64,000 nucleotides of DNA from Candidatus Ribeiella danica (GTDB lineage: Bacteria > Chloroflexota > Chloroflexia > Chloroflexales > Roseiflexaceae): contig JADKFS010000003.1 in NCBI GenBank assembly GCA_016717335.1, forward strand, positions 636,101 through 700,100, in the 5' to 3' direction. Under the pieces are notes generated by a model. It did not search any database. It saw only the letters and a list, made by a program, of their open reading frames with translations, and was not told the DNA's origin. Position numbers and translations under genes: made by a program. Below, in pieces: positions 35,054-43,912 of the stretch (positions within the stretch are counted from its first letter, which is position 1; the number at the start of each line of letters is the position of its first letter).

Positions 35054-37015
35054 GCGCGATTGCGCTGTTTGTCCACTGGGATGGTCGGCCGGTCGAGCGG
35101 CCGGTGCTGGACGCGGCCAACGCCTGCGTCCGCCACCGCTGCCCCGACGGCGCGTGGGCCTGGGCCGAAGGCCCGGTGGGTATGGCGCAGGCCGACCTTG
35201 CGACGCTGCCCGAGGACGAGCCCGGCGTGCCGGTGGTGGCCGGGCGGCTGCGGATCGCCGCGAGCTGCCGGATCGACAACCGCGATGACATCCTGCGCGC
35301 TGCCGCGCGACTGTATGCCGCGCAGCAACACCGACTCGGCGGTCATTCTTGCGGCCTACCTGGCCTGGGGCGAGGCGTGCGTCGAGCGTCTGATCGGCGA
35401 TTTCGCGTTCGTGATCTGGGATGGCGATCGCAGGCGCGTCTTCGCGGCGCGCGACATCTCCGGCGCGCGCCAGCTGTTCTACTACCGCGATCGCGAGCGC
35501 CTGCTGATCGCCTCGGACCGCACGCAGCTGTTTCAAGACCCCTCGATCCCTTTCGAGGTCGACGAGGATCAGCTGGTCGAGTTCCTGACGCCGGCGTACC
35601 AGTGGACCAGCGGCTGGGATCAGGGAATCTTTCAAAATGTCTACGTGCTCGACGCGGGCTGCACGCTGCGCGCCGAGCGCGGCGCGGTGGTCGCCCGGCG
35701 CTTCTGGGAGTGGCGCGACCGCGAGCCCGATCGCCGGCCGGCCGGCGAGGTGATCGAGCAGTACCTGCACACGCTTGAAGAGGCGGTGCGCTGCCGGCTG
35801 CGCAGCCGCGCGCCGCGGGTAGCAGTTGAGCTGAGCGGCGGGCTGGACTCGCCCGCGATCGCGGCGCTGGCGGCGCGCCTCTCTGGTGGCTCTGCCCCTG
35901 AATTGCACGCGCTGTCGATGATCTTCGACCAGTTTCCCGAGGTCGACGAGCGGCAGCGCATGCAGGCGGTGCTGGATCGCTACCCGCTGGTGCCGCACTT
36001 TTTGGTGGCCGATGAGCTGTACCGACCGATATACTTCGAGCCCGATTGGGCGCCGCGCAGCCTGCTGGCGCCGCATGAGATCACCGGCGTGCTCGCGGGC
36101 CTGGCCATGGAACAGATGGCAGCACAGCTTGGCTGCGGGGTGGTGCTCACCGGGCAGATGGGCGACTCGGTGAATGGCGGCTCGGCGTGGGTGTACTTCG
36201 GTCTGCTGCGCCGGGGAGACATTCGGGAGCTGTGGCGCCGGCTGCGGATCGACTGGGGGCGCTCGCGGCGCAGGACGGCGCTTGGCCTGCTGCTCCACGG
36301 CCTGCTGCCGCTGGGGCCGCTGCCGGTGCTACGGCTCGGCCTGCTGGCGCAGGAGTACCGGAACGGGATGTATACCACGCTGCCGGAATTTCTTTCCGGC
36401 AATCTGCGGGATCGCATTCGCGACATAGACCGCGCGATCAGGATACGTCGAGTCGGGAATGTGCAGTCGCGCTGCCCAGCCGTTCGGACGACCCTGGCCG
36501 AGATTATACTGCCAATGGGTGCTTGCACGGTGCCAAGCTCGCTGCCGCTGGACTACCGGCACCCGTATACCGATCGCCGGCTGGTCGAGATGGTCCTCGC
36601 GATGCCCCAGGAGCTCAAGCGCGAGGCCGAGGAGCCTAACGCTTGGAAGGCCGGGCGCCTGCACCATCGCCAGGCGATGGAGGGCATAGTGCCCGAGGCA
36701 GTTCGCGTGGCCAATCCTGGGGTTGATTTCACGCCGGCTGTCCGCAGGAACCTCTCGCCGGCGGCGATGCGCGAGTGGCTGCTGTCCGAATCCAGGATTC
36801 ACATCTTCGAGCGCGGCTACGTGCTGCCCGACCGGTTCGTCAATGCGATTGCACAATCGGCGACCAGCCAGTACTACGTCAGCATTATGGTGTGTGTTGA
36901 AGCTTGGCTGCGCGCGCTCGCGCCCGGCGGCCGGATGCACGAGCTTATACCCGCGCGCCGCAGGCCGACGGATGGGCCTGCCGCCGCGCTTTATTCAGCG
37001 GTAGCACCTATCTGA
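35050..37015 (+). pseudogene. Lasso peptide macrolactam synthetase C (asparagine synthetase-like), frameshifted
   Basis: Begins GTG 35050 (overlapping B2) as VSAIALFVHWDGRPVERPVL, a glutaminase-like N-terminal domain, and reads to DNRDDILRAAARLYAA. Between about 35311 and 35332 the frame changes (one extra base or two missing) and resumes as TDSAVILAAYLAWGEACVER. The synthetase domain is complete: PPi-loop VAVELSGGLDSPAIAALAAR, VLTGQMGDSVNGG, and PSSLPLDYRHPYTDRRLVEM. The enzyme adenylates the core Asp and closes the ring with the core N-terminus. Everything except the single shift looks functional, so a sequencing error is as likely as real inactivation. Confidence 0.88.
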
Positions 37016-37040
37016 TACGTGTCTAGGTAGCTCAATCTAT

Positions 37041-37057
37041 AAGGAGGTGGGATCGTG
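37041..37057 (+). promoter_or_regulatory. Strong Shine-Dalgarno of the lasso precursor
   Basis: AAGGAGGTG at 37041-37049 is nearly a perfect anti-16S match, followed by GTG 37055-37057. It is the strongest ribosome site in the cluster, as expected for a precursor that must be made in excess over its enzymes. Confidence 0.8.
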
Positions 37058-37180
37058 AAAGCCAAAAAAGTCTACCAGAAGCCTCGGCTGCTGCGCCACG
37101 GAAGCGTCGAGCGGGTCACGCTCTCGATGGGTGGTTCTGGGCTCGACGGTGGAACTATGGTAGGCCAAATGAGGCCGTAA
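37055..37180 (+). CDS. Lasso peptide precursor A
   Basis: 41 residues from GTG 37055 with a near-perfect ribosome site. The leader (about residues 1-23) contains Y7-x2-P10-x-L12-x3-G16-x5-T22, the complete recognition signature of leaders bound by PqqD-like B1 proteins. Thr22 is the usual penultimate leader residue, so cleavage after Leu23 gives the core SMGGSGLDGGTMVGQMRP (18 residues). Asp8 of the core would join the Ser1 amino group in an eight-residue ring; the Gly-rich ring suits threading. Met12, Met16 and Arg17 are the larger tail residues that could hold the thread. It lies 39 bp after the cyclase gene. The core start is inferred from the Thr(-2) rule and the Asp position. Confidence 0.9.
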   Translation: MKAKKVYQKPRLLRHGSVERVTLSMGGSGLDGGTMVGQMRP

Positions 37181-37509
37181 GTATGTATGTGGCACGTACG
37201 TCGCTTTCCAAGGGACTAGAGCTTTGAATAAAAGCCGTGATTGTCCCATAGCGGTCACTGCCCAACGAGCGTGGGCTGGGGCTTGGAACATGTTTCCAGT
37301 CTTCAGCCTGCGCTCCAGTAACCCGTTTTGGGCTGTGTCATTCAGAGCCGCTCGGCAGCGAAGAATCTCGACTTCATATGAGAGATGCTTCGCTTCGCTC
37401 AGCATGACAATCCAGCGCGAATTTACGTGATTAGCTGTCACAGGCATCGAGTTCATCCAATGACAGGGCTGTAATCACCGGTTGTTCCGATCGCCCCGGC
37501 AGGAGCTCA
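37181..37509. other. Gap between lasso precursor and kinase gene
   Basis: No second precursor or other small gene with a ribosome site is visible. The only clear feature is the palindromic repeat at 37336-37409. Confidence 0.6.
37336..37409. repeat. Short palindromic repeat with TGTCAT ends
   Basis: Ends TGTCATTCAGAGC (37336-37348) and GCTCAGCATGACA (37397-37409) are inverted copies (11 of 13). The inner sequence (gcagcgaagaatctcg, gagatgcttcgcttcg) resembles short palindromic repeats I recall as common between genes in Chloroflexota and other soil and sludge bacteria. No ORF is present; probably a non-autonomous dispersed repeat. Confidence 0.65.
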
Positions 37510-38453
37510 ATGATTATGCGGTCCTATGTCGTATATGGCTTGAACGTGCGATCCGAGCTTGCGCTGCCCGAGCTGGTCGGCGCCGAAGATGGCCCGGCGG
37601 CGGATGTGGTCGTACGCTTGGGACGCGTGCGGCCGAGCGTGCCGGACGGCGACTGGACCGAGGGGGTATGTCTATGGCGATACCACGGAAGCGTACATCT
37701 TCGTGGAGGGGCGTCGGCTCGCTCCTGGTGCGCGGCGGGCGCGAGATCGTCGTCGACCCGGCCTGCGGCGTAGAGGAGCGCGTGCTGCGGCTGTTCCTGC
37801 TGGGGGGGGCGCTCGGACTGCTGCTGCACCAGCGCGGGCTGCTCACCCTACACGCCAGCTCGGTCGCAGTGCGCGGCGCTGCTGTCGTGTTTCTGGGCGA
37901 GTCGGGCGAGGGGAAGTCGACCATGGCCGCAGCCATGCATGCGCGCGGGCACGCCGTCGTGGTCGACGACGTGGTGGCGATCGACCTGAGCGGCGCGGGC
38001 GCGCCGCTGGTGCTGCCGGCGTTTCCGCAGCTCAAGCTCTGGCCCGAGGCAACGAGCCTGCTTGGCGATCGTCCCGAGGCGCTGGCGCTGCTGCACCCCG
38101 AGATGGAGAAGCGCGCCCGCCCGGCTCGGAATGGCTTTCTGCGGCAGCCGCTGCCGCTCGCAGCGATCTACGTGCTAGCCGAGGGACCGTGCCCGGAGAT
38201 CGAGCCGCTGCGACCCCAGGCAGCATTCGCGGAATTGCTCCGCTTCTCGTACGCTGTCGGCCTGCTGGGCTCGACGGCTTCCACGCCGGCGCACTTTCGC
38301 CAGTGCGTCGAGCTGGCCGGCCGTGCGCCGATCTTCCGCCTTAGGCGGCAGCGCTCTCTGCTCGCGCTGCCCAAGATCGCGCAGCTGGTCGAGCAGCACC
38401 TCGGCGGCAACCCGGAGACGTTTGATGCAATAGCTGCCACGGAGACCTATTGA
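37510..38453 (+). pseudogene. Lasso cluster HPr-kinase-like protein, two frameshifts
   Basis: Starts ATG 37510 after AGGAG as RSYVVYGLNVRSELALPELV, the usual N-terminus of HPr-kinase-like proteins in RiPP clusters. The frame shifts at the five-G run 37662-37666, giving YVYGDTTEAYIFVEG, and again at about 37708-37713, giving GVGSLLVRGGREIVVDPA. The kinase core is then intact: VVFLGESGEGKSTMAAAMHA (Walker A) and VVVDDVVAIDL. Each shift equals one extra base. Related enzymes (PadeK, ThcoK) phosphorylate a C-terminal Ser of lasso precursors; this precursor ends in Pro, so the substrate is unclear. The gene may be decayed, or the sequence may contain errors. Confidence 0.82.
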
Positions 38454-39664
38454 TGGACCTGTCGCCGGATACGATACTTCAGCGCATACCCGACCTGAAG
38501 ATCAAGATCGACTCGGACAACCGGCTCGCGATCACAACAGCGGACGGCGTGCTCGAGTGCGGGCCGCACGGCCTGGCGATCCTCGACGCCTTCTACGAGC
38601 CGCAGCCGGTCGCCGGCGCGCTTGGCAAGCTGCGTGCGCGGGTCGTGGGAGCGCAAGACTGGATCGACCTGACCAGCACGATCGCGCAGCTCTACCAAGC
38701 GGGTGTCTTGTACGACGTACAGCAGAGCCGCTCGGTGCTCAACGCTTCCGACAGCTCGTATGACGCGGCTGAGATCCACGTGCGCATGCTGGACGACCGG
38801 GTGCGGACCTCGGCCTTTCTCAAGGGTATCCGCGAAGTCGTGCGCCCGAGCGACGTCGTGGTCGACATTGGGACGGGCACGGGCGTGTTCGCGATCGCCG
38901 CGGCGCAGGCGGGCGCGCGGCACGTCTACGCGGTCGAGGCCAGCGGCATCGCAAACCTGGCCCGCGCGGCCTTCGAGGCCAACGGGCTGGCCGACCGAAT
39001 CACCCTGATCCAGGGCTGGTCTAGCCAGATAAGCCTGCCCGAGCGCGCCGACGTGCTGATCAGCGAGATGGTCGGCACCGATCCGATGGGCGATTATGTT
39101 CTGGAAGTGATGCTGGACGCCCGCAAGCGGCTGCTCAAGCCGGACGCTCGCATGGTGCCGGGCCGGGTCAAGGTCTTCGGGCTCCCGGTCGCCATCCCGC
39201 GCGCCGAGCTGGCCAGGCACACCTTCATCGACGAGGCTGCGCAGAATTGGCGAAGCTGGTATGGCATCGACTTCAGCCCGTTCGTCGAGGCGGCCGAGCG
39301 ATCGGAACAGTTCTTTTCGATCAAGCCGCAGCTGGCGCGCGAGTGGCAGACCTTCGGCGAGCCGGTGCTGCTCGACGATATCGATCTCATGGCGATCAAG
39401 CAGCTGCAGCTGGAGCGGACGAGCACCGCCACCGCCACGGCCACCGGCGAGCTGAACGGCCTGCTGGTGTACTTTGAGACCGAGTTCGGCCCCTTGACCA
39501 GGTTCTCGGTTCACCCGGCCGAGGTCGGCGACGATAGCTTCAGGTATAACGCGGTCTGGATTCTCCAGGAGCCGCTGTCGCTGCGGGCCGGCGATCGATT
39601 CGCCGTGACCTTCAGGTATCGCGTGCCCGGCGTTGCGAGCAGGGTCCACGTTGCGCGCCTTTAA
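38453..39664 (+). CDS. PRMT-like methyltransferase with putative N-terminal RRE domain
   Basis: 403 residues from ATG 38453, overlapping the kinase stop (TGATG). Residues about 10-90 look like a PqqD/RRE winged-helix unit: RLAITTADGVLECGPHGLAI, LDAFYEPQPVAGALGKL and LTSTIAQLYQAGVL. The catalytic part matches the protein arginine methyltransferase fold: VDIGTGTGVFAIAAAQAGAR (137 on), VYAVEAS, and the double-E loop SEMVGTDPMGDYVLE, with Glu205 present but the second Glu position occupied by Asp214. A C-terminal beta-barrel-like part follows. In this cluster the RRE part could dock the lasso leader and the MT part could modify the core, which has a single Arg (core Arg17). The target is inference; methylation of Asp or another residue is possible. 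Confidence 0.8.
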   Translation: MDLSPDTILQRIPDLKIKIDSDNRLAITTADGVLECGPHGLAILDAFYEPQPVAGALGKLRARVVGAQDWIDLTSTIAQLYQAGVLYDVQQSRSVLNASDSSYDAAEIHVRMLDDRVRTSAFLKGIREVVRPSDVVVDIGTGTGVFAIAAAQAGARHVYAVEASGIANLARAAFEANGLADRITLIQGWSSQISLPERADVLISEMVGTDPMGDYVLEVMLDARKRLLKPDARMVPGRVKVFGLPVAIPRAELARHTFIDEAAQNWRSWYGIDFSPFVEAAERSEQFFSIKPQLAREWQTFGEPVLLDDIDLMAIKQLQLERTSTATATATGELNGLLVYFETEFGPLTRFSVHPAEVGDDSFRYNAVWILQEPLSLRAGDRFAVTFRYRVPGVASRVHVARL

Positions 39665-39669
39665 GCTCT

Positions 39670-41487
39670 ATGGGAACACTTCATAGCACACTTATGCTCC
39701 TACGGCACCTATCCAGAGCGCTGCGGCTGGTCTGGAGCACGGCGCGGACGTGGACCACCGCCTGGATCGCGCTGCTGGTCGCGCAGGGGCTGCTGCCGGT
39801 GGCGACGGTCTACCTGAGCAAGAGCCTGGTCGACAGCCTGACGGCGGCGGTTGGCGCGCGCGGCGACTGGCCGGCGGTCCGGCCGACGCTCATTCTGGCT
39901 GGCCTGATGGTCGGCGTGATGGTGCTGGCGGAGGTGCTGCAGGCCGCGACGGAGTGGGTGCGCACGGCGCAGTCCGAGCTGGTGCAGGACCACATCAGCG
40001 CGCTGATCCACGCCAAGTCGGCCGCGGTCGACCTGGCGTTCTACGAGACGCCCGAGTACCACGATCACCTGTACCAGGCGCGCGACGAGGCCGGCACGCG
40101 CCCGCTGGCGCTGGTCGAGAGCCTGGGCAGCCTGCTGCAGAACGGCATCACGCTGGTGGCCATGGCCGGCGTGCTGCTGCCGTACGCCGGGTGGCTGCCG
40201 CTGGCGCTGCTCGCCAGCACGCTGCCCGCGCTCGCGGTGGTCGCGCGCCACACCCTGCGCAGCCACCAGTGGTCCAGGCGCACCACCGCCGACCGCCGCC
40301 GCGGCTGGTACTACGACTGGGTGCTGACCGGCAGCGAGAACGCGGCCGAGCTGCGGCTGTTCGGCCTGGGCGCGCACTTCGCGGGCGAGTACCAGGCGCT
40401 GCGCCGCCGGCTGCGCGCCGAGAGCCTGCGCCTGATCCGCGATCGCGGCGTCGCCACGCTGGGCGCCGGCATCGTCGCCCTGCTGATCTCGGGCGCCGCG
40501 CTGGCATGGATGGTCTGGCGCGCGCTGCTGGGGTTGGTCACGCTGGGCGACCTGGCGCTGTTCTACCAGGCCTTCAGCCGCGGCCAGGGCCTCATGCGCG
40601 GCCTGCTGATGGACGTGGGGCACATCTACGGCAACAGCCTGTTCCTGGGCAACCTGTTCGAGTTCCTGGGGCTCGAGTCGCGCGTGACCGACCCGCCCGA
40701 TCCCAGGCCGGCGCCGGCCGCGCTGGCAAGCGGCATCCGCTTTCGCGATGTCACCTTTCGCTACCCCGGCGGCGAGCGCACCGCGCTGCAGGGCTTCGAC
40801 CTGCTCGTGCCGGCCGGCCAGACCGTCGCGATCGTCGGGGCCAACGGCGCCGGCAAGACCACGCTGGTCAAGCTGCTGTGCCGCTTCTACGACCCGGAGC
40901 AGGGCCGGGTCGAGCTGGACGGCGTGGACATCCGCGACCTGGCGCTCGACGAGCTGCGCCGGCTGGTGACGGTGCTGTTCCAGCAGCCGGTGCAGTACCA
41001 GGCGACCGCGGCCGAGAACATCGCGCTGGGCGACCTGGCCGCCGCCGACCGGGCGGACGTCGAGGCGGCGGCGCGCGGCGCGGGCGCGCACGAGCTGATC
41101 GCGCGGCTGCCGCGCGGCTACGACACCCAGCTCGGCAAGTGGTTCGCCGACGGCAGCGAGCTGAGCGGCGGCGAGTGGCAGCGCGTCGCCCTGGCGCGCG
41201 CGTTCCTGCGCCAGGCGCCGATCATCATGCTCGACGAGCCGACCAGCTTCATGGACTCGTGGGCCGAGGCCGACTGGTTCGACCGGCTGCGCCGGCTGGC
41301 GGCCGGCCGTACGGCGATCATCATCACCCACCGCTTCACGATCGCCATGCGCGCCGACGTCATCCACGTCATGGACGCCGGACGGATCGTCGAGTCGGGC
41401 AGCCACGCCGAGCTGCTGGAGCGCGACGGCCTGTACGCCCAGTCGTGGGCGGCCCAGATGCGCGCCGCGCCAGAGCTGTGGGCGTGA
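39670..41487 (+). CDS. Lasso peptide ABC exporter D (fused permease/ATPase)
   Basis: 605 residues, five bases after the methyltransferase stop. The N-terminal part has five to six membrane helices (WIALLVAQGLLPVATVYLSK; ITLVAMAGVLLPYAGWLPLA). The ATPase has Walker A IVGANGAGKTTLVKLLCRFY, Q-loop LFQQPVQYQATAAENIALGD, signature ELSGGEWQRVALARAFL, Walker B IIMLDEPTS and the H-loop IIITHRF. There is no C39 peptidase domain, which agrees with separate B1/B2 leader removal. It exports the mature lasso peptide and may give self-immunity. Confidence 0.92.
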   Translation: MGTLHSTLMLLRHLSRALRLVWSTARTWTTAWIALLVAQGLLPVATVYLSKSLVDSLTAAVGARGDWPAVRPTLILAGLMVGVMVLAEVLQAATEWVRTAQSELVQDHISALIHAKSAAVDLAFYETPEYHDHLYQARDEAGTRPLALVESLGSLLQNGITLVAMAGVLLPYAGWLPLALLASTLPALAVVARHTLRSHQWSRRTTADRRRGWYYDWVLTGSENAAELRLFGLGAHFAGEYQALRRRLRAESLRLIRDRGVATLGAGIVALLISGAALAWMVWRALLGLVTLGDLALFYQAFSRGQGLMRGLLMDVGHIYGNSLFLGNLFEFLGLESRVTDPPDPRPAPAALASGIRFRDVTFRYPGGERTALQGFDLLVPAGQTVAIVGANGAGKTTLVKLLCRFYDPEQGRVELDGVDIRDLALDELRRLVTVLFQQPVQYQATAAENIALGDLAAADRADVEAAARGAGAHELIARLPRGYDTQLGKWFADGSELSGGEWQRVALARAFLRQAPIIMLDEPTSFMDSWAEADWFDRLRRLAAGRTAIIITHRFTIAMRADVIHVMDAGRIVESGSHAELLERDGLYAQSWAAQMRAAPELWA

Positions 41488-41505
41488 CGCGTGTGGGGGC
41501 GATGG

Positions 41506-41644
41506 ACGATGGACCAAGGACCAAGGACCAAGGACCAAGGACCAAGGACCCGGGCAGCCCGCTTCAGCGGGCTTGGTAGAGCTAGCGCAGGGCTTGAGCC
41601 CGGCGCGTGCGGGTTTCGCCCGGCGCGTGCGGGCTCAATCGAGG
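41506..41644. repeat. GGACCAA heptamers and small inverted repeats
   Basis: Heptamers at 41510-41549, then the hairpin GCCCGC-TTCA-GCGGGC (41556-41571) and two copies of CCCGGCGCGTGCGGG (about 41598-41632) bounded by GAGCC and GGCTC. Confidence 0.8.
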
Positions 41645-41650
41645 CACACA

Positions 41651-42871
41651 ATGGATAGCCGCATGACGATACTCCGCGACGCGCGCCCCGAGGACGAGCT
41701 GCTGCTGGCGTGCGCGCGCACGGCGGCCGACGCGGAGACGGCCGGCCGCATAGGCGCGCTCCTGCGGCAGCGCCTGGACTGGAGCTACGTCCTGCGCATG
41801 GCGCAGCGCCACGCCGTCGTTGCGCTGCTGTACGGGCAGCTCCACGGCGCCGAGGCAGGGCTGGTGCCCGCGGACGTGCTGCTCGCGATCAAAGAGGCGT
41901 ACCGCGCGGGGGCGCAGCAGAGCCTGGGGCTCACCGGCGAGCTGCTGCGGCTGCTCGACCTGTTCGCGGACCACGGGGTCGGCGCGATCCCGCTGAAGGG
42001 GCCGGCGGTGGCCGCCATGGCCTACGGCAGCCCGGGGCTGCGCCGCTTCGTCGATCTCGACATCCTGGTGCGCCGGGAGGACGTGCTGCGCGCCAAGGCG
42101 CTGCTGCTGGCCCACGGCTACCGCTCGGATCTGCCGGTCGCCGAGCGGCACGAGCAGATCTACCTGCGGACCCACTACGTGTACGAGTTCGAGCGCGACG
42201 ACGGCACGGTTCGACTCGAGCTGCACTACCGGCTGCGCCCGCGCTACTTTGCCTTCGGGCTCGACGCGGCCCAGCTCTGGGATCGCCTCGAGCCGATCGC
42301 AATCGCCGGAAGGGAGGTGCGCGGTCTCTCGGCGGAAGATACGCTGCTGTTTCTGTGCGCGCACGGCGCGAACCACTGGTGGGAGCGGCTGTCCTGGATC
42401 TGCGACCTGGCCGAGCTGATCCGACGGCGGCCGCAGCTGGACTGGGAAACCGTGCAGCGGCGCGCCCAGGCGCTCGGCGGCGAGCGCATGCTGCTCCTCG
42501 GTCTCTTGCTGGCGCGCGATCTGCTCGGCGCGCCGATCCCGGCGACGATCGGGCTGCGCGTGCGGGCCGATCGCGTGATTGTATCGCTGGCGCGCCAGGT
42601 CCGCGCGCGCCTGTTCCTAGAGCCCGAGCACGGGCCGGGGCTGTTCGCGGGCGCGCTGTTCCACCTGCGGGCGCGCGAGCGCCGGCGCGACCGCCTGCGC
42701 TACTGCCTGCGCCTGGCGACGGTCACGACCGCCGAGGACTGGGCGCTGCTCCCGCTGCCCGCGTCGCTGTCGTTTGTGTATAGCGTGATCCGGCCGTTTC
42801 GCCTGGTTGGAGCCTACGGGCTCCGCCCGCTCAGGCGATCGCACGCCCGCGCGGCCGGCAACCAGACCTAG
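41651..42871 (+). CDS. Nucleotidyltransferase-family protein of the lasso cluster
   Basis: 406 residues from ATG 41651, chosen because upstream codons are repeat. IPLKGPAVAAMAYGSPGLRR followed by FVDLDILVRREDV is the nucleotidyltransferase core (Gly-Ser and Asp-x-Asp) of the NTP_transf_5 family, and LELHYRLRPRYFAFGLD plus LFLCAHGANHWWERLSW are its conserved middle part. Such genes accompany HPr-like kinases in many lasso and other RiPP clusters. Proposed roles include adding a nucleotide to, or extending, a phosphate made by the kinase; not proven. It is the last gene of the cluster. Confidence 0.88.
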   Translation: MDSRMTILRDARPEDELLLACARTAADAETAGRIGALLRQRLDWSYVLRMAQRHAVVALLYGQLHGAEAGLVPADVLLAIKEAYRAGAQQSLGLTGELLRLLDLFADHGVGAIPLKGPAVAAMAYGSPGLRRFVDLDILVRREDVLRAKALLLAHGYRSDLPVAERHEQIYLRTHYVYEFERDDGTVRLELHYRLRPRYFAFGLDAAQLWDRLEPIAIAGREVRGLSAEDTLLFLCAHGANHWWERLSWICDLAELIRRRPQLDWETVQRRAQALGGERMLLLGLLLARDLLGAPIPATIGLRVRADRVIVSLARQVRARLFLEPEHGPGLFAGALFHLRARERRRDRLRYCLRLATVTTAEDWALLPLPASLSFVYSVIRPFRLVGAYGLRPLRRSHARAAGNQT

Positions 42872-43207
42872 TGCGCTTTCAGAGCAGGGGTTTGGGGCTT
42901 GGGGCTTGGCATTCTAGCGCACAATCCGCGTATCGCAAGCCCGAACAGCTCGCTTGGAGCTGCACTAGCGGCGAGCCACAAGCGCAATTGCAGATTGCGG
43001 CCAGCTCATTCTGAAGCCATGGGTGTTACAAACGACACCCAACGGCTTACCTGATCGCGCCCTGGAGCTTCTCTTGGCACACCCGCCCCCTCGAAAGAGG
43101 GGGCGGCCGGATCGTGGCATCGGGCCGCGCCCGTGGCCTGGTATAAAAACCGGCGCGCTGCGCCATCGACTATCGGCGAACAACTGTCACACAAGGAGGC
43201 CACCGCG
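42872..43207. other. Gap with G-rich heptamers and a hairpin
   Basis: Three G-rich heptamers at 42888-42908 and the perfect hairpin CCGCCCCCTC-GAAA-GAGGGGGCGG (43083-43106) with a GNRA loop but no T-run. AAGGAGG at 43193-43199 is the ribosome site of the next gene. No other gene is seen. Confidence 0.65.
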
Positions 43208-43708
43208 ATGAAACCATCCACCCTCGTAGCGCGGCTCGTCGTCTCGAGCATGCTGGTAGCGGTGATCGTGCTGCTGGGCATGAGCGCGTCGGCGTGGGCC
43301 ACGCCCGTGCAAGTCCCCAGCGGCCACTCAACCGTGCCGACCAAGACCCCCAAGCCCACCGCGACCCCCAAGGCCACCGCGACCCCGAAGCCGATTGAGC
43401 CGCAGCTGAACATCAGCTCGGTCACGTGCAGCGACGGCAAGATCGAGATCCACTTCGTGGTCGTGCATGTGCCGAAAGACGTGAAGAGCTACGGCAAGGT
43501 CAAGTACGTCCTCAACGGCACGACGCGCTACGCCTCGTTCACCAAGCTCAGCGGCGACACGGCGCACTACGTCGAGCGGATCTCGCCGATCAGCAGCAAC
43601 ACCTACAAGATCACCTCGGCAACCGTGACGATCACAACCAAGACGAAGACCTACGTGATCAGCCTGCACAACCCCGGCAAGTACACGGTCGGCTGCAAGA
43701 GGCGGTAA
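43208..43708 (+). CDS. Secreted protein of unknown function (paralogue of 44050-45132)
   Basis: 166 residues from ATG 43208 with AAGGAGG eight bases upstream. A signal peptide (LVARLVVSSMLVAVIVLLGM, cleavage near SASAWA) is followed by a Thr/Pro/Lys linker (PTKTPKPTATPKATATPKP) and one beta-rich domain: LNISSVTCSDGKIEIHFVVV, YVLNGTTRYASFTKLSGD and a final Cys in YTVGCKRR. The domain aligns with the N-terminal domain of the neighbouring gene, including both cysteines. I do not recognise the family. The gene ends at a strong hairpin cluster. Confidence 0.8.
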   Translation: MKPSTLVARLVVSSMLVAVIVLLGMSASAWATPVQVPSGHSTVPTKTPKPTATPKATATPKPIEPQLNISSVTCSDGKIEIHFVVVHVPKDVKSYGKVKYVLNGTTRYASFTKLSGDTAHYVERISPISSNTYKITSATVTITTKTKTYVISLHNPGKYTVGCKRR

Positions 43709-43724
43709 GTTCCATCGCTCTGTG

Positions 43725-43912
43725 CCACCCGCTCCCGACGGGAGCGGGTGGTAGTGGCCATGAGTCATCCCGTATGGTACAAACCCCACCCCCTGCCCCT
43801 CCCCTGCCAGGGGAGGGGGTTTCTTTTTCGTAGGTGTGGCGCGGCGGCAAAGCCGCCGCGCCACACCTACGAACGATCGCCCCCGATCCCCGCGGGGGCG
43901 CGGGGATCGGGG
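43725..43912. terminator. Compound hairpin element 1 (terminator plus 22-bp perfect inverted repeat)
   Basis: Four structures in a row: CCACCCGCTCCC-GAC-GGGAGCGGGTGG (43725-43751); an intrinsic terminator CCCCTCCCCT-GCC-AGGGGAGGGG followed by a T-rich tail (43796-43828); a 22-bp perfect inverted repeat with an AAA loop (arms 43827-43848 and 43852-43873); and CCCCGATCCCCGC with its complement (43881-43893, 43900-43912). The terminator should end transcription of the 43208 gene. Confidence 0.85.

Noticed and set aside
37055..37180. Alternative lasso cores starting at Gly3 or Met2
   Set aside because: They would put Asp at position 6 or 7 and Thr at -4 or -3; the Thr(-2) rule and ring size 8 favour Ser as residue 1.
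43133..43207. Earlier in-frame start of the secreted protein (GTG/ATG upstream of 43208)
   Set aside because: It would bury the signal peptide; ATG 43208 has a strong Shine-Dalgarno and the signal begins there.
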